Source: Acidovorax sp. Leaf160 (GTDB lineage: Bacteria; Pseudomonadota; Gammaproteobacteria; Burkholderiales; Burkholderiaceae_C). Taken from it: DNA of 64,000 nt. Below are positions 16,512-25,644 of this stretch, piece after piece. Location: NCBI RefSeq assembly GCF_001424265.1, contig NZ_LMOV01000027.1, forward strand, positions 1 through 64,000. Reading direction: 5' to 3'. A program made the translations under genes and the position numbers. Every line of letters begins with the position of its first letter. The stretch's first letter is position 1. Under the pieces are notes generated by a model. It was not told the DNA's origin and searched no databases. It worked only from the letters and a program-made list of their open reading frames with translations.

Positions 16512-17561
16512 TCACGCCGGCCAGCGCAGCGAAAAGGCCGAGCCGCCCGGTGCGGAGGCGGCCCAGACGGCGGCGCCCCCATGCGCCTGGGCGATGGCCT
16601 GCACCACCGCCAGGCCCAGACCGCTGCCCGCGCCCGGCCGGGCCGAGCCGCCCCGCTGGAAGGCCTCGAACAGCCGCTGCGCCTCGGCGGGCTCCAGGCC
16701 CGGGCCGGCGTCCTCCACGCACAGGTGCCAGTCTTCGCCTTCCTGCCACGCCCGCACGCGCAGGGGGCCCGGCGTGGCGTGCCGCAGCGCGTTCTCCAGC
16801 AAGGCCAGCAGCGCCTGGCGGATGCGCACCGGGTCGCACAGTGCATCGCCGGGCTGCAGTTCCAGCGCCACCGCGAAGCCCGCGGCCTGCAGCGACGGCT
16901 CGTATGCCTGCACCACCGCGCGCACTTCCGCCGCCAGGTCGGCCAGCTCCAGGTGCAGCTCCAGGTGGCCGCTGTCCTTCAGGCCCAGCAGCCGCAGGTC
17001 TTCGATCAGGCGCGCCAGGCCCTCCACGTTCTTCAGCAGGGCCTGGAACTGCGCCGGCGTGGGCTCGAAGACACCCTCCGTCAGGCCTTGCAGGCGGCCG
17101 CGCAGGATGGTCACGGGCGTGCGCAGTTCATGGGCGATGGCCGCATTCCAGAACGCGCGTTCCTGCGCCATGTGCTGCAGCCGCTCGGCCATGCCGTTGA
17201 AGTCGCGCACCAGCTGCGCGGTTTCGCCCAGCGCCGGCTCGGCGTTCGCCGCGCGGGCCGAGAGGTCCCCTCCGGCGATGCTGCGCAGGCTCTCCGCCAC
17301 CGAGTTGAGCGGCGCCACGATGCGCCGCGACAGCTTGACGGCGGTCGCCACCGCCAGCACCAGCGCCACCAGCACCGTGGCGAACATCCACGCGGCCTCG
17401 ATGGGGGAGGGCATGAGGTCGTAGGAGATGCTGGAGGGCGAATAGGCCGTCAACAGCCCATAGAGCGCATACGAGCCCAGCAGGAACAGCAGGGCGATGC
17501 CCAGGGCCATCACCGCCAGGGTGACGACCAGCTGCCGGCGCAAGCCGTACGCGGGCGTCAT
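16512..17561 (-). CDS. Sensor histidine kinase, BaeS-like
   Basis: 349 residues. Two membrane segments (about 10-32 and 55-80) enclose a short periplasmic loop. A HAMP domain (RRIVAPLNSVAESLRSIAGGDLSARA) follows, then the phospho-acceptor box AIAHELRTPV with His144, and an ATPase domain with N box LLENALRHA and G boxes EDAGPGL and GSGLGLAVV. The start codon overlaps the response regulator stop by four bases (ATGA), so the pair is translationally coupled. The adjacent divergent RND efflux operon is the likely target; the stimulus is probably envelope stress or a pump substrate (inference). Confidence 0.9.
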   Translation of the reverse strand: MTPAYGLRRQLVVTLAVMALGIALLFLLGSYALYGLLTAYSPSSISYDLMPSPIEAAWMFATVLVALVLAVATAVKLSRRIVAPLNSVAESLRSIAGGDLSARAANAEPALGETAQLVRDFNGMAERLQHMAQERAFWNAAIAHELRTPVTILRGRLQGLTEGVFEPTPAQFQALLKNVEGLARLIEDLRLLGLKDSGHLELHLELADLAAEVRAVVQAYEPSLQAAGFAVALELQPGDALCDPVRIRQALLALLENALRHATPGPLRVRAWQEGEDWHLCVEDAGPGLEPAEAQRLFEAFQRGGSARPGAGSGLGLAVVQAIAQAHGGAAVWAASAPGGSAFSLRWPA

Positions 17562-18295
17562 GGCGTGATGCCCAGCCGGTAGCCCACGCCGCGCACGCTG
17601 GCCGGCACGCCCTCCAGCGAGATCAGCTCCAGCTTCTTGCGCAGCTTGCTGATGTGGCTGTCCACCGTGCGCTCCAGCGCGTCGCTCTCGGGCAGGCATG
17701 CGGCCATCAGCTCGGCCCGGCTGAAGACCCGCTTGGGTGCGCGGGCCATGTGGGCCAGCAGGTTGAATTCGGTCAGCGTCAGGGCCAGCACCTGCCGCTC
17801 GCCGTTCACCTCCAGGCTGGCCTCCAGCGTCTCGGGATCGATCTGGAAGCCGCCCACGCGCAGCACCTTCTGCGTGCGCCGCCCGCCCTGCGAGGCGGTG
17901 CGCCGCAGCACCGCCTGCACGCGCGCCACCACCTCGGCCGGGTTGAACGGCTTGACCACGTAGTCGTCCGCGCCCAGCCGCAGGCCCATCAGCTTGTCGA
18001 TGTCCTGGTCCAGCGCGGTGAGCATGATGACCGGCGTGTCGCCGCGGTGGCGCAGCTCGGACAGCACCTGCCAGCCGCTCACCTGCGGCAGATGCACGTC
18101 CAGCAGCACCAGGTCGGGCTTGAGCGCCAGGTGCAGCGCCAGCGCCTGGCGGCCGTCGGCGGCGTGTACGGCGCGCAGCCCGCTGCGGCGCAGATAGGCG
18201 CCGAGGATGTCGGCGATCTCGGCCTCGTCCTCGGCCAGCAGCACCACGGCGCCCGTGCAGGCAGGGTCGGTCAGGGGTAGGTCGGCAGGGTCCAT
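17558..18295 (-). CDS. OmpR-family response regulator, BaeR-like
   Basis: 245 residues: receiver domain with acidic pocket EDE, phospho-acceptor Asp66 in LVLLDVHLP and conserved Lys in VVKPF, then an OmpR-type winged helix (LTEFNLLAHMARAPKRVFSRAEL, RTVDSHISKLRKKL, VRGVGYRL). It is the first gene of a two-gene operon with the kinase and is divergent from the RND operon across 145 bp. An 8-bp direct repeat CCTCGCAG (18377-18384 and 18394-18401, 17 bp apart) in that gap is a possible binding site, though the spacing is not the usual 10-11 bp. Confidence 0.92.
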   Translation of the reverse strand: MDPADLPLTDPACTGAVVLLAEDEAEIADILGAYLRRSGLRAVHAADGRQALALHLALKPDLVLLDVHLPQVSGWQVLSELRHRGDTPVIMLTALDQDIDKLMGLRLGADDYVVKPFNPAEVVARVQAVLRRTASQGGRRTQKVLRVGGFQIDPETLEASLEVNGERQVLALTLTEFNLLAHMARAPKRVFSRAELMAACLPESDALERTVDSHISKLRKKLELISLEGVPASVRGVGYRLGITP

Positions 18296-18440
18296 TCGGC
18301 GAATTGTGCCGGCTGCTGCGCGGCCTGGAACGCTCCATACAACTTCCATGGTGCGTCCAAGGCGCCGCCACCGGGCCCTCGCAGAATCGTCGTCCTCGCA
18401 GGCGCCAGGGCGGTGCCTGCCACGACGGTACGGAGGATGA

Positions 18441-19610
18441 ATGAACGCCATGTCGGATGCAAGGGGAAGGGCCGCAGGACTGTGCTGCCTGCTGGCGGCG
18501 GTGCTGGCGGGATGCACTCCCGCCGCGCCCGAGGCGCCTGCGGCGCCGCCCCAGGTCTCGGTGACGGAGCTGCAAGCCAGCGCGGTGACGGTGCGCGAAA
18601 CCCTGCCCGGCCGGGTCGCGGCGTTCCGCTCGGCGGAGATCCGGGCGCAGGTCGGCGGGATCGTGCAGCGCCGCCTGTTCGAGCAGGGCGCGGACATCGC
18701 CGCCGGCCAGCCGCTCTTCCAGATCAACCCGGCCCCGTTCCAGGCCGACGCCGACATGGCGGCGGCCGCCCTGCAGCGCAGCCAGGCCGCATGGCGCCGG
18801 GCGCAGAGCCAGGCCGCGCGGCTGGAGCCGCTGATGCGGGCCGACGCGGTGAGCCGCCAGGAATACGAGGAGGCCGCCTCGCAGCGCGACCAGGCCGCCG
18901 CCGAAGTCGCGCAGGCCGAGGCCTCGCTGGCACGCCGCCGGCTGGACCTGCGCTTCGCGCGGGTCGATGCGCCCATTGCCGGCCGCATCGACCAGGCCCT
19001 GGTCACCGAGGGCGCGCTGGTGAGCGCGGCGGATACCGCCCCCATGGCCCGCATCCAGCAGATCGACAAGGTGTATGTGGACGTGCGCCAGCCCGCCGCG
19101 CTGTGGGATGCGCTCCACGCCCAGCAGGGCGCGAACCCGCCGGTCGTGCTGCTGCGTCCCGACGGCCGGCCCTACCCGATGGCCGGCCGCGCGCTGTTTT
19201 CCGCCATCAACGTGGACCCGTCCACGGGCGACGTGCTGCTGCGCGTCCAGGTGGACAACGCCCGCCGGCTGCTGTTGCCGGGCATGTTCGTGCAGGCCCA
19301 GGTGGTGACCGCGCAGTACCCCGAGGCGCTGCTGGTGCCGCAGCAGGCGGTGCAGCGGGTGGAAGGCCGCCCCCGGGTCTGGACGCTGGAGGCCGGCGAC
19401 GTGGCCCAGCCCGCCGACGTGCAGCTGGGCGAGGCCGTCGGCCAGCAGTACCGCGTGGTCGGCGGCCTGCGCGCGGGCCAGCGCGTGGTGGTGGAGGGCG
19501 TCGAGCGGCTCACCGCCGGCGCGCGGGTCGCGCCCCGGCCCTGGCAGGGGCCCGCGGCCGTTCCCGCAGCCGCTCCCGCAGCCGGGGCAGCCGCCTCGGC
19601 CCCGCGCTGA
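18441..19610 (+). CDS. RND efflux periplasmic adaptor (membrane fusion protein)
   Basis: 389 residues. Lipoprotein signal with lipobox LAGC (Cys25), then the biotinyl-lipoyl and hairpin regions of AcrA/MexA proteins (VRETLPGRVAAFRSAEIRAQVGG, coiled coil about 95-170, FARVDAPIAGRIDQALVTEGALV). It links the inner-membrane pump to the outer-membrane channel in the periplasm. GGAGG at 18432-18436 supports the ATG at 18441. First gene of a four-gene operon. The C-terminus is an Ala-Pro-rich tail. Probably activated by the divergent BaeRS-like pair. Confidence 0.93.
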   Translation: MNAMSDARGRAAGLCCLLAAVLAGCTPAAPEAPAAPPQVSVTELQASAVTVRETLPGRVAAFRSAEIRAQVGGIVQRRLFEQGADIAAGQPLFQINPAPFQADADMAAAALQRSQAAWRRAQSQAARLEPLMRADAVSRQEYEEAASQRDQAAAEVAQAEASLARRRLDLRFARVDAPIAGRIDQALVTEGALVSAADTAPMARIQQIDKVYVDVRQPAALWDALHAQQGANPPVVLLRPDGRPYPMAGRALFSAINVDPSTGDVLLRVQVDNARRLLLPGMFVQAQVVTAQYPEALLVPQQAVQRVEGRPRVWTLEAGDVAQPADVQLGEAVGQQYRVVGGLRAGQRVVVEGVERLTAGARVAPRPWQGPAAVPAAAPAAGAAASAPR

Positions 19611-19649
19611 CTTCCATCCGCACGCAGAGCAAGAGCCCAGGAGCCTTCC

Positions 19650-22600
19650 ATGCCCCAATTCTTCATCCGGCGACCCGTGTTCGCCTGGGTGGTGGCCGCG
19701 TTCATCACCCTGCTGGGCCTGATCGCCCTGCCGCAGCTGCCCATCGCCCGCTACCCGTCGGTCGCGCCCCCGGCCGTCACGGTCTATGCCACCTACCCCG
19801 GCGCCACGCCGCAATCGCTGAACGACTCGGTGGTCAGCCTGATCGAGCGGGAGCTTTCCAGCGTCAAGAACCTGCTGTATTTCGAATCTTCGGTGGACAC
19901 CTCCGGCTCGGCCCAGGTCGTCGCCACGTTCAAGCCCGGCACGAACCCCGAGCTGGCCCAGGTCGACGTGCAGAACCGGCTCAAGGCCGTCGAGCCCCGG
20001 CTGCCGCAGGCGGTGCGCCAGAACGGCCTCAGCGTCGAATCCTCGACATCGAGCTTCCTGATGATCGTCAGCCTCGTGTCGGAGGATGGCCGGCACAGCG
20101 AGCTGGAACTGAGCGACTACCTGGCCCGCCACGGCGTGGAGGAGATGCGCCGCATCGACGGCGTCGGCCGCGTGCAGCTGTTCGGCGCCGAGCAGGCCAT
20201 GCGCGTGTGGGTGGATCCGGCCCGGCTGACCGCCTACGGCCTGTCGATGAACGATCTGTCCACCGCCATCACCCAGCAGAACGCGCAGATCGCGCCCGGC
20301 CGCGTCGGCGATGCGCCGAGCCTGCCGGGGCAGCGCGTGACCCTTCCGCTCACGGTGCAGGGGCAGCTCTCCACCCCCGAGCAATTCGCGGCGGTGGTGC
20401 TGCGCGCCAACCGCGACGGCTCCCGCGTCGTGCTGGGCGACGTGGCGCGAATCGAGCTGGGCGCGCAGTCGTACGGCTTCGCCACCCGGGACGACGGGCG
20501 GGCGTCGGCCGGTGCGGCGGTGCAGCTGTCACCGGGCGCGAATGCCGTGCGCACGGCCGAGGCGGTGCAGAGCCGCCTGGCGGAGCTGAGCGCGTCGCTG
20601 CCGGCCGGCATGCGCTACACCACGCCGTTCGACACCGCGCCGTTCGTGAAGATCTCCATCGAAAAGGTGGTCCACACGCTGCTGGAGGCGATGGCGCTGG
20701 TGTTCGTCGTGATGTTCGTCTTCCTGCAGAACGTGCGCTACACGGTCATCCCGGCCATCGTCGCGCCCATCGCCCTGCTGGGCACCTTCGCCGTCATGCA
20801 CGTGGCGGGCTTCTCCATCAACGTGCTGACGATGTTCGGCATGGTGCTGGCCATCGGCATCATCGTGGACGATGCCATCGTGGTGGTCGAGAACGTGGAG
20901 CGGCTGATGGCCACCGAAGGGCTGGGCCCGCGCGAGGCCACTGCAAAGGCCATGCGCGAGATCACCGGGGCCGTGGTCGGCATCACGCTGGTGCTGACGG
21001 CGGTGTTCATTCCCATGGCCTTCGCCAGCGGATCGGTGGGTGCCATCTACCGGCAGTTCGCGCTCTCCATGGCGATCTCCATCCTGTTCTCCGCCTTCCT
21101 GGCGCTGACGCTCACGCCCGCGCTCTGCGCCACGCTGCTCAAGCCCGTGCCGGCGGGCCACCATGAGAAGCGCGGCCTCTTCGGCGCGTTCAACCGGCGC
21201 TTCGCCCGCATGACCGATCGCTACGGCCACGGCGTGGCCGGGCTGCTGCGCCGGCCCGGGCGGGTGATGCTGGGCTTCGTGGCCATCGTCGCGCTGATGG
21301 GCTGGGCCTTCGTGCGCCTGCCATCCGCCTTTCTGCCCGAGGAAGACCAGGGCTATTTCATGACCTCGTTCCAGCTGCCCGCCGACGCCACCATGGAACG
21401 CACGCTGGACGTGGTGAAGCAGTACGAGGCGCATGTCGCCGCGCGGCCGGGCATCGCCACCAACCAGTCGGTGATCGGCTTCAGCTTCTCCGGCTCCGGC
21501 CCCAACTCCGCGCTGGCGTTCACCATGCTCAAGGGCTGGAACCAGCGCGGCGGGGCCACCGCGCAGCAGGAGGTGGCGCTGGCGCAGCAGGCCATGTCGC
21601 ACACCCGAGAGGGCACGGTGATGAGCGTCATGCCGCCCGCGATCGACGAGCTGGGCACCTCGTCAGGCTTCAGCCTGCGCCTGCTGGACCGCGCAGGGCA
21701 GGGCCAGCCGGCGCTGCAGGCGGCGCAGAACCAGCTCATCGCGCTGGCGGCCCAGAGCCCGCTGCTGACGGGCGTGTATGCCGACGGCCTGCCGCCGGGC
21801 ACCACCGTGCGGCTGGACATCGACCGCCAGAAGGCAGCGGCGCTGGGCGTGCCCTTCGCCACCGTGAGCGACACGCTCACCGCCGCGCTCGGGTCGCTCT
21901 ACGTGAACGACTTTCCCAACCGGGGGCGCATGCAGCAGGTCATCCTGCAGGCCGATGCCAAGGCGCGCATGCAGCTGGCCGACGTGCTGAACCTGACGGT
22001 GCCCGGCAGCGGCGGCGGCATGGCGCGGCTGGCGGAGATGGTGATGCCCGTCTGGAGCGAAACGCCGCTGCAGCTGGCCCGCTACCAGGGCTACCCCGCG
22101 GCACGCCTGTCGGGCAGCGCCGCTCCCGGCACCTCCAGCGGCGCCGCCATGGCGGAGATGGAGCGGCTGGCGCGGCAACTGCCGCCCGGCTTCGCCCTCG
22201 CCTGGACGGGCCAGTCGCTGCAGGAGCGGCAGTCGGCCGCGCAGGCTCCGCTGCTGATGGCGCTCTCGATGCTGGTCGTGTTCCTGGTGCTGGCCGCGCT
22301 GTACGAAAGCTGGTCGATTCCTGCGGCGGTGATGCTGGTCGTGCCGCTCGGGCTGATCGGCGCGGTCGCCGCCGTGCTGCTGCGCGGCCTGCCCAACGAC
22401 GTGTTCTTCAAGGTGGGTCTGATCACCGTCATCGGCCTGTCGGCGAAGAACGCCATCCTGATCGTCGAATTCGCCCAGCAGCTGCGCGGACAGGGCCACG
22501 GCCTGGTGGATGCGGCCGTGACGGCGGCACGCCTGCGGCTGCGGCCCATCCTGATGACCTCCCTGGCCTTCGCGCTGGGCGTGATCCCGCTCATGCTGGC

Positions 22601-22793
22601 CGGCGGTGCCAGCAAGGAGACCCAGCACGCCATCGGCACGGGCGTCTTCGGCGGCATCGTCACCGCCACGGTGCTGGCGGTCTTCTTCGTGCCCGTGTTC
22701 TTCGTGCTGGTGGCGGGCCTGCGGGAGCGCTGGAGCGGCAAGCGGCCCGCGCCGCCGGCCGCTGCCGTCGCCGACGCGCAAGGAAAGGTCTGA
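19650..22793 (+). CDS. RND multidrug efflux pump (HAE1 family, AcrB/MexB-like)
   Basis: 1047 residues, full length. Twelve membrane segments with two large periplasmic loops. The proton-relay Asp407-Asp408 pair is intact (GIIVDDAIVVVENVERL) and the partner Lys is at about 933 in LSAKNAILIVEF. The N-terminus MPQFFIRRPVFAWVVAAFI is the signature of hydrophobe/amphiphile pumps. As an inner-membrane trimer it exports lipophilic drugs, dyes or solvents using the proton gradient. It follows the adaptor by 39 bp and precedes the channel gene by 2 bp. Substrate range is not predictable. Confidence 0.95.
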   Translation: MPQFFIRRPVFAWVVAAFITLLGLIALPQLPIARYPSVAPPAVTVYATYPGATPQSLNDSVVSLIERELSSVKNLLYFESSVDTSGSAQVVATFKPGTNPELAQVDVQNRLKAVEPRLPQAVRQNGLSVESSTSSFLMIVSLVSEDGRHSELELSDYLARHGVEEMRRIDGVGRVQLFGAEQAMRVWVDPARLTAYGLSMNDLSTAITQQNAQIAPGRVGDAPSLPGQRVTLPLTVQGQLSTPEQFAAVVLRANRDGSRVVLGDVARIELGAQSYGFATRDDGRASAGAAVQLSPGANAVRTAEAVQSRLAELSASLPAGMRYTTPFDTAPFVKISIEKVVHTLLEAMALVFVVMFVFLQNVRYTVIPAIVAPIALLGTFAVMHVAGFSINVLTMFGMVLAIGIIVDDAIVVVENVERLMATEGLGPREATAKAMREITGAVVGITLVLTAVFIPMAFASGSVGAIYRQFALSMAISILFSAFLALTLTPALCATLLKPVPAGHHEKRGLFGAFNRRFARMTDRYGHGVAGLLRRPGRVMLGFVAIVALMGWAFVRLPSAFLPEEDQGYFMTSFQLPADATMERTLDVVKQYEAHVAARPGIATNQSVIGFSFSGSGPNSALAFTMLKGWNQRGGATAQQEVALAQQAMSHTREGTVMSVMPPAIDELGTSSGFSLRLLDRAGQGQPALQAAQNQLIALAAQSPLLTGVYADGLPPGTTVRLDIDRQKAAALGVPFATVSDTLTAALGSLYVNDFPNRGRMQQVILQADAKARMQLADVLNLTVPGSGGGMARLAEMVMPVWSETPLQLARYQGYPAARLSGSAAPGTSSGAAMAEMERLARQLPPGFALAWTGQSLQERQSAAQAPLLMALSMLVVFLVLAALYESWSIPAAVMLVVPLGLIGAVAAVLLRGLPNDVFFKVGLITVIGLSAKNAILIVEFAQQLRGQGHGLVDAAVTAARLRLRPILMTSLAFALGVIPLMLAGGASKETQHAIGTGVFGGIVTATVLAVFFVPVFFVLVAGLRERWSGKRPAPPAAAVADAQGKV

Positions 22794-22795
22794 CC

Positions 22796-24256
22796 ATGCG
22801 CCTCGCGATCTGCCTTCCCCTCGCCGTGCTGATGGCGGGCTGTTCCCTGGCGCCCGCGGTGCAGACCCCGCCGCCGCCGGTGCCGGCCCGGTTTCCTCAC
22901 CAGGGTGCCGGGCCCGTAGACGCCGCCACCGTGGCTGCCGCCGACATCGGCTGGAAGCGCATGTTCGGCGACCCCCGGCTGCAGCGCCTGATCGAGCTGG
23001 CCCTGGAGCACAACCGCGATCTGCGACTGGCTGCGTTGAACGTGGACGCCTTGGGCGCGCAATACCGCATCCAGCGATCGAGCCAATGGCCCGGTGCGTC
23101 GCTGGAGGCTTCCACGTCGCGCGAGCGCGCCGGCGCGACCGGGCAGGGCGCCCCGGGCGCGGCGGCGCAAGCGGCCACCAGCACGCGCCACGCGGTCGGC
23201 CTGGGCCTCAGCGCGTTCGAGATCGACCTGTTCGGCCGCCTGCGCTCCCTGTCGGAGGCGGCCTTCGCACGCTACCTGGCCAGCGAACAGGGCCGGCATG
23301 CCGCGCAGCTGACCCTGGTCGGCGCGGTGGCCGACGCCTACTTCGCCGAACGCCTGGCGCAAGAGCAGTCGCGGCTGGCGGCGCAGACCCTGTCGGACTG
23401 GCAGCAGTCGCTGCAGATCGCGCGGCTGCGCTCGCAGGCCGGCCAGCGCAGTGGGCTGGACGTGGCCCAGGCCGAGGGCCAGGTGGCCTCGGCCCAGGCA
23501 GACATCGAGGCCCGCCAGCGCGAACAGGCCCGGGCAGGCAACGCGCTGCAGCTGCTGGTCGGCCTGCCCCAATGGCCTGACGACCTGCCCGACGGCCTGC
23601 CGCTGACCCAGCCGGCGGTGCTGACACGCCTGCCCGCGGGCCTGCCGTCGCAGCTGCTGCAGGTGCGCCCCGACATCGCGCAGGAAGAGCAGCGGCTGCG
23701 CGCCGCGCATGCCGATATCGGCGCCGCCCGCGCCGCGCTGTTCCCGCAGCTGTCGCTCACCGCGTCGCTCGGCTACGCCAGCCCTGCGCTGGGCAGCCTG
23801 TTCGATGCCGGCAGCCGCACCTGGCGGTTCACGCCGCAGATCACCCAGCCGCTGTTCCAGGCCGGGCGCCTGCGCGCCGAGGTGCGGCTGGCCGAGGTGC
23901 GCAGGTCCGAAGCCGTCGCCCAGTACGAGCGCGCCATCCAGACCGCCTTCCGCGAGGTGGCCGACGGGCTGGCGGGCAGCGCCACGTACGAGCGCCAGGT
24001 CGAAGCCCAGTCGCAGGTGGTTGACAGCGCCGAGAGGCGGCTGGCGTTGTCCGGGCTGCGCTGGCGCGCGGGCCTGGACGGGCGGCTCGAATGGCTGGAC
24101 GCGCAGCGCCAGCTCTATGCCGCGCGCCAGGCGCTGCTGGACTTGCGGCGCGCCGAACTCGGCAACGCCGTGGCGCTCTACAAGGCGCTGGGTGGCGGCC
24201 TGTGCGACCAGGGGGCGCGACGGGCCCCCGCCAGCCTTGCGGAGGGCCGGCGGTGA
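22796..24256 (+). CDS. Outer-membrane efflux channel lipoprotein (OprM/NodT family)
   Basis: 486 residues. Lipobox LMAGC (Cys16). Two OEP repeats, each with an amphipathic helical hairpin and beta segments: GWKRMFGDPRLQRLIELALEHNRDLRLAALNVD in the first, LLQVRPDIAQEEQRLRAAHADIGAARAALFPQLSLTASLG in the second. Trimeric channel through the outer membrane completing the tripartite pump. Two bases after the pump stop, so translationally coupled. Its stop overlaps the GTG start of the next gene (GTGA). Confidence 0.93.
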   Translation: MRLAICLPLAVLMAGCSLAPAVQTPPPPVPARFPHQGAGPVDAATVAAADIGWKRMFGDPRLQRLIELALEHNRDLRLAALNVDALGAQYRIQRSSQWPGASLEASTSRERAGATGQGAPGAAAQAATSTRHAVGLGLSAFEIDLFGRLRSLSEAAFARYLASEQGRHAAQLTLVGAVADAYFAERLAQEQSRLAAQTLSDWQQSLQIARLRSQAGQRSGLDVAQAEGQVASAQADIEARQREQARAGNALQLLVGLPQWPDDLPDGLPLTQPAVLTRLPAGLPSQLLQVRPDIAQEEQRLRAAHADIGAARAALFPQLSLTASLGYASPALGSLFDAGSRTWRFTPQITQPLFQAGRLRAEVRLAEVRRSEAVAQYERAIQTAFREVADGLAGSATYERQVEAQSQVVDSAERRLALSGLRWRAGLDGRLEWLDAQRQLYAARQALLDLRRAELGNAVALYKALGGGLCDQGARRAPASLAEGRR

Positions 24257-25545
24257 CGGCTGCGCCCCTTCACGTGCCTGACCATGACCCCGGCCCCCGT
24301 TGGGGCTGGCGCTTCGGGCTGGTCTTCGGCGGACAGGCGCTGTCGCTGATCGGCTCGGCGCTCAGCCAGTTCGTCCTGCTCTGGTGGATCACGGACACCA
24401 CGGGCAGCGTGTCGGCCCTGGCGACGGCGGGGCTGGCCGCCCTGCTGCCGCAGGCGCTGCTGAGCCCGCTGGGCGGCACCCTGGCCGACCGCTTCAGCCG
24501 CCGCCTGCTGATGATCGCGGCCGACGCCATCAGCGCCCTGTGCATGTGCGTGCTGATCGGACTCTTCGCCGCCGGCCGGATCGAGCTGTGGCACGCCTAT
24601 TCGATGATGGCGGTGCGCAGCGCGATGCAGGCCTTCCAGATGCCGGCAGCCACTGCCAGCGTCACCATGCTCGTGCCGCGGCACTTCCTGGCCCGTGCGG
24701 CCGGCCTGAACCAGATGCTGCAAAGCCTGACGCTGGTGGCCGCCGCGCCCCTGGGCGCGCTGGCGGTGTCGCTGCTGCCGATGGGCTGGGCCTTGGGCAT
24801 CGACGTCGCCACCGTGCTGCTGGGCATCGGTCCGCTCCTGTTCCTGCGCATTCCGCAACCCCGGCGGGCGCCGGGCGCCGCCTCCAGCCTCTGGCAGGAG
24901 CTGCGCGAAGGCGTGTACGTGGTGTGGCGTTCGCCCGGCCTGCGCCGGCTGTACGCGCTGCTCGGCGCCGCGATGATGGTGGTCATGCCGACCTTCACCC
25001 TGGTGCCCTTGCTGGTGAAGACGCATTTCGGTGGCGGCGCCGCGCAGGTGGGCTGGATGGAGGGGCTGGCCGGCGGCGGAATGATCCTGGGCGGCCTGGC
25101 GGTGGCGGCCTGCGCGCCCCGCCGCCAGATGCCGTGGATTCTCTGGGGCCTCGGGCTGTCGTGCGCGGCGGTGGCCTTGGCAGCGCTGATGCCCAGCCGC
25201 CTGTTCTTCATGGCCGTGGTGTGGTGGACGGTGAGCGGCATCGCCTTCGCGATGGGCAATGCGCCGCTCACGGCCCTGCTGCAGACCATCGTCGCACCGC
25301 AGCTGCAGGGCCGGGTGCTGTCGCTCATGCAGATGGTGGCCGGCCTGGCATCGCCCGTGGGGCTGGCCGTGGCGTCGACCGCCGGGGACTGGCTGGGCGT
25401 CCGATGGCTGTTCGTCGTCACCGGCGCGCTGGGCGCGGCGGTGATGTGGACGGGTTTTTTCTCGGGGCCGCTGGTGCGGCTGGAAGATGCCGCGCCGGCC
25501 CCTGCCGGTGGCGCGCGCGACGCGGGCGAAGCCGGGCGGCGCTGA
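24253..25545 (+). CDS. MFS transporter (EntS/MFS_3-like)
   Basis: 430 residues from a GTG at 24253 that overlaps the outer-membrane factor stop codon by 4 bases; no ATG start fits without reading far back into that gene. About twelve membrane segments, with the MFS motif GGTLADRFSRRLLMI between segments 2 and 3. The closest general pattern is the EntS/MFS_3 group of proton-driven exporters. As the last gene of an RND operon it could deliver substrates to the periplasm for the tripartite pump (inference). Short polar C-terminal tail. Confidence 0.88.
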   Translation: MTAAPLHVPDHDPGPRWGWRFGLVFGGQALSLIGSALSQFVLLWWITDTTGSVSALATAGLAALLPQALLSPLGGTLADRFSRRLLMIAADAISALCMCVLIGLFAAGRIELWHAYSMMAVRSAMQAFQMPAATASVTMLVPRHFLARAAGLNQMLQSLTLVAAAPLGALAVSLLPMGWALGIDVATVLLGIGPLLFLRIPQPRRAPGAASSLWQELREGVYVVWRSPGLRRLYALLGAAMMVVMPTFTLVPLLVKTHFGGGAAQVGWMEGLAGGGMILGGLAVAACAPRRQMPWILWGLGLSCAAVALAALMPSRLFFMAVVWWTVSGIAFAMGNAPLTALLQTIVAPQLQGRVLSLMQMVAGLASPVGLAVASTAGDWLGVRWLFVVTGALGAAVMWTGFFSGPLVRLEDAAPAPAGGARDAGEAGRR

Positions 25546-25644
25546 GGACCGGCGGGGAAGACGGGGCTGCAGGGGCCGAGGAGGGCCGAGGGCGGGGGGC
25601 GGCGTCGTCGCAAAGCTATCATCCGCCAACCCCCGCGCACCGCC

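Noticed and set aside
18377-18401. Direct repeat CCTCGCAG as the BaeR-type binding site
   Set aside because: The 17-bp spacing is not that of OmpR-family half-sites; kept only as a possibility in the regulator entry.
25609-25632. AGCTATCATC just upstream of the giant kinase gene as an eleventh short element
   Set aside because: No ATAGC right arm and no GCGC at the expected distance; a chance GCTAT.
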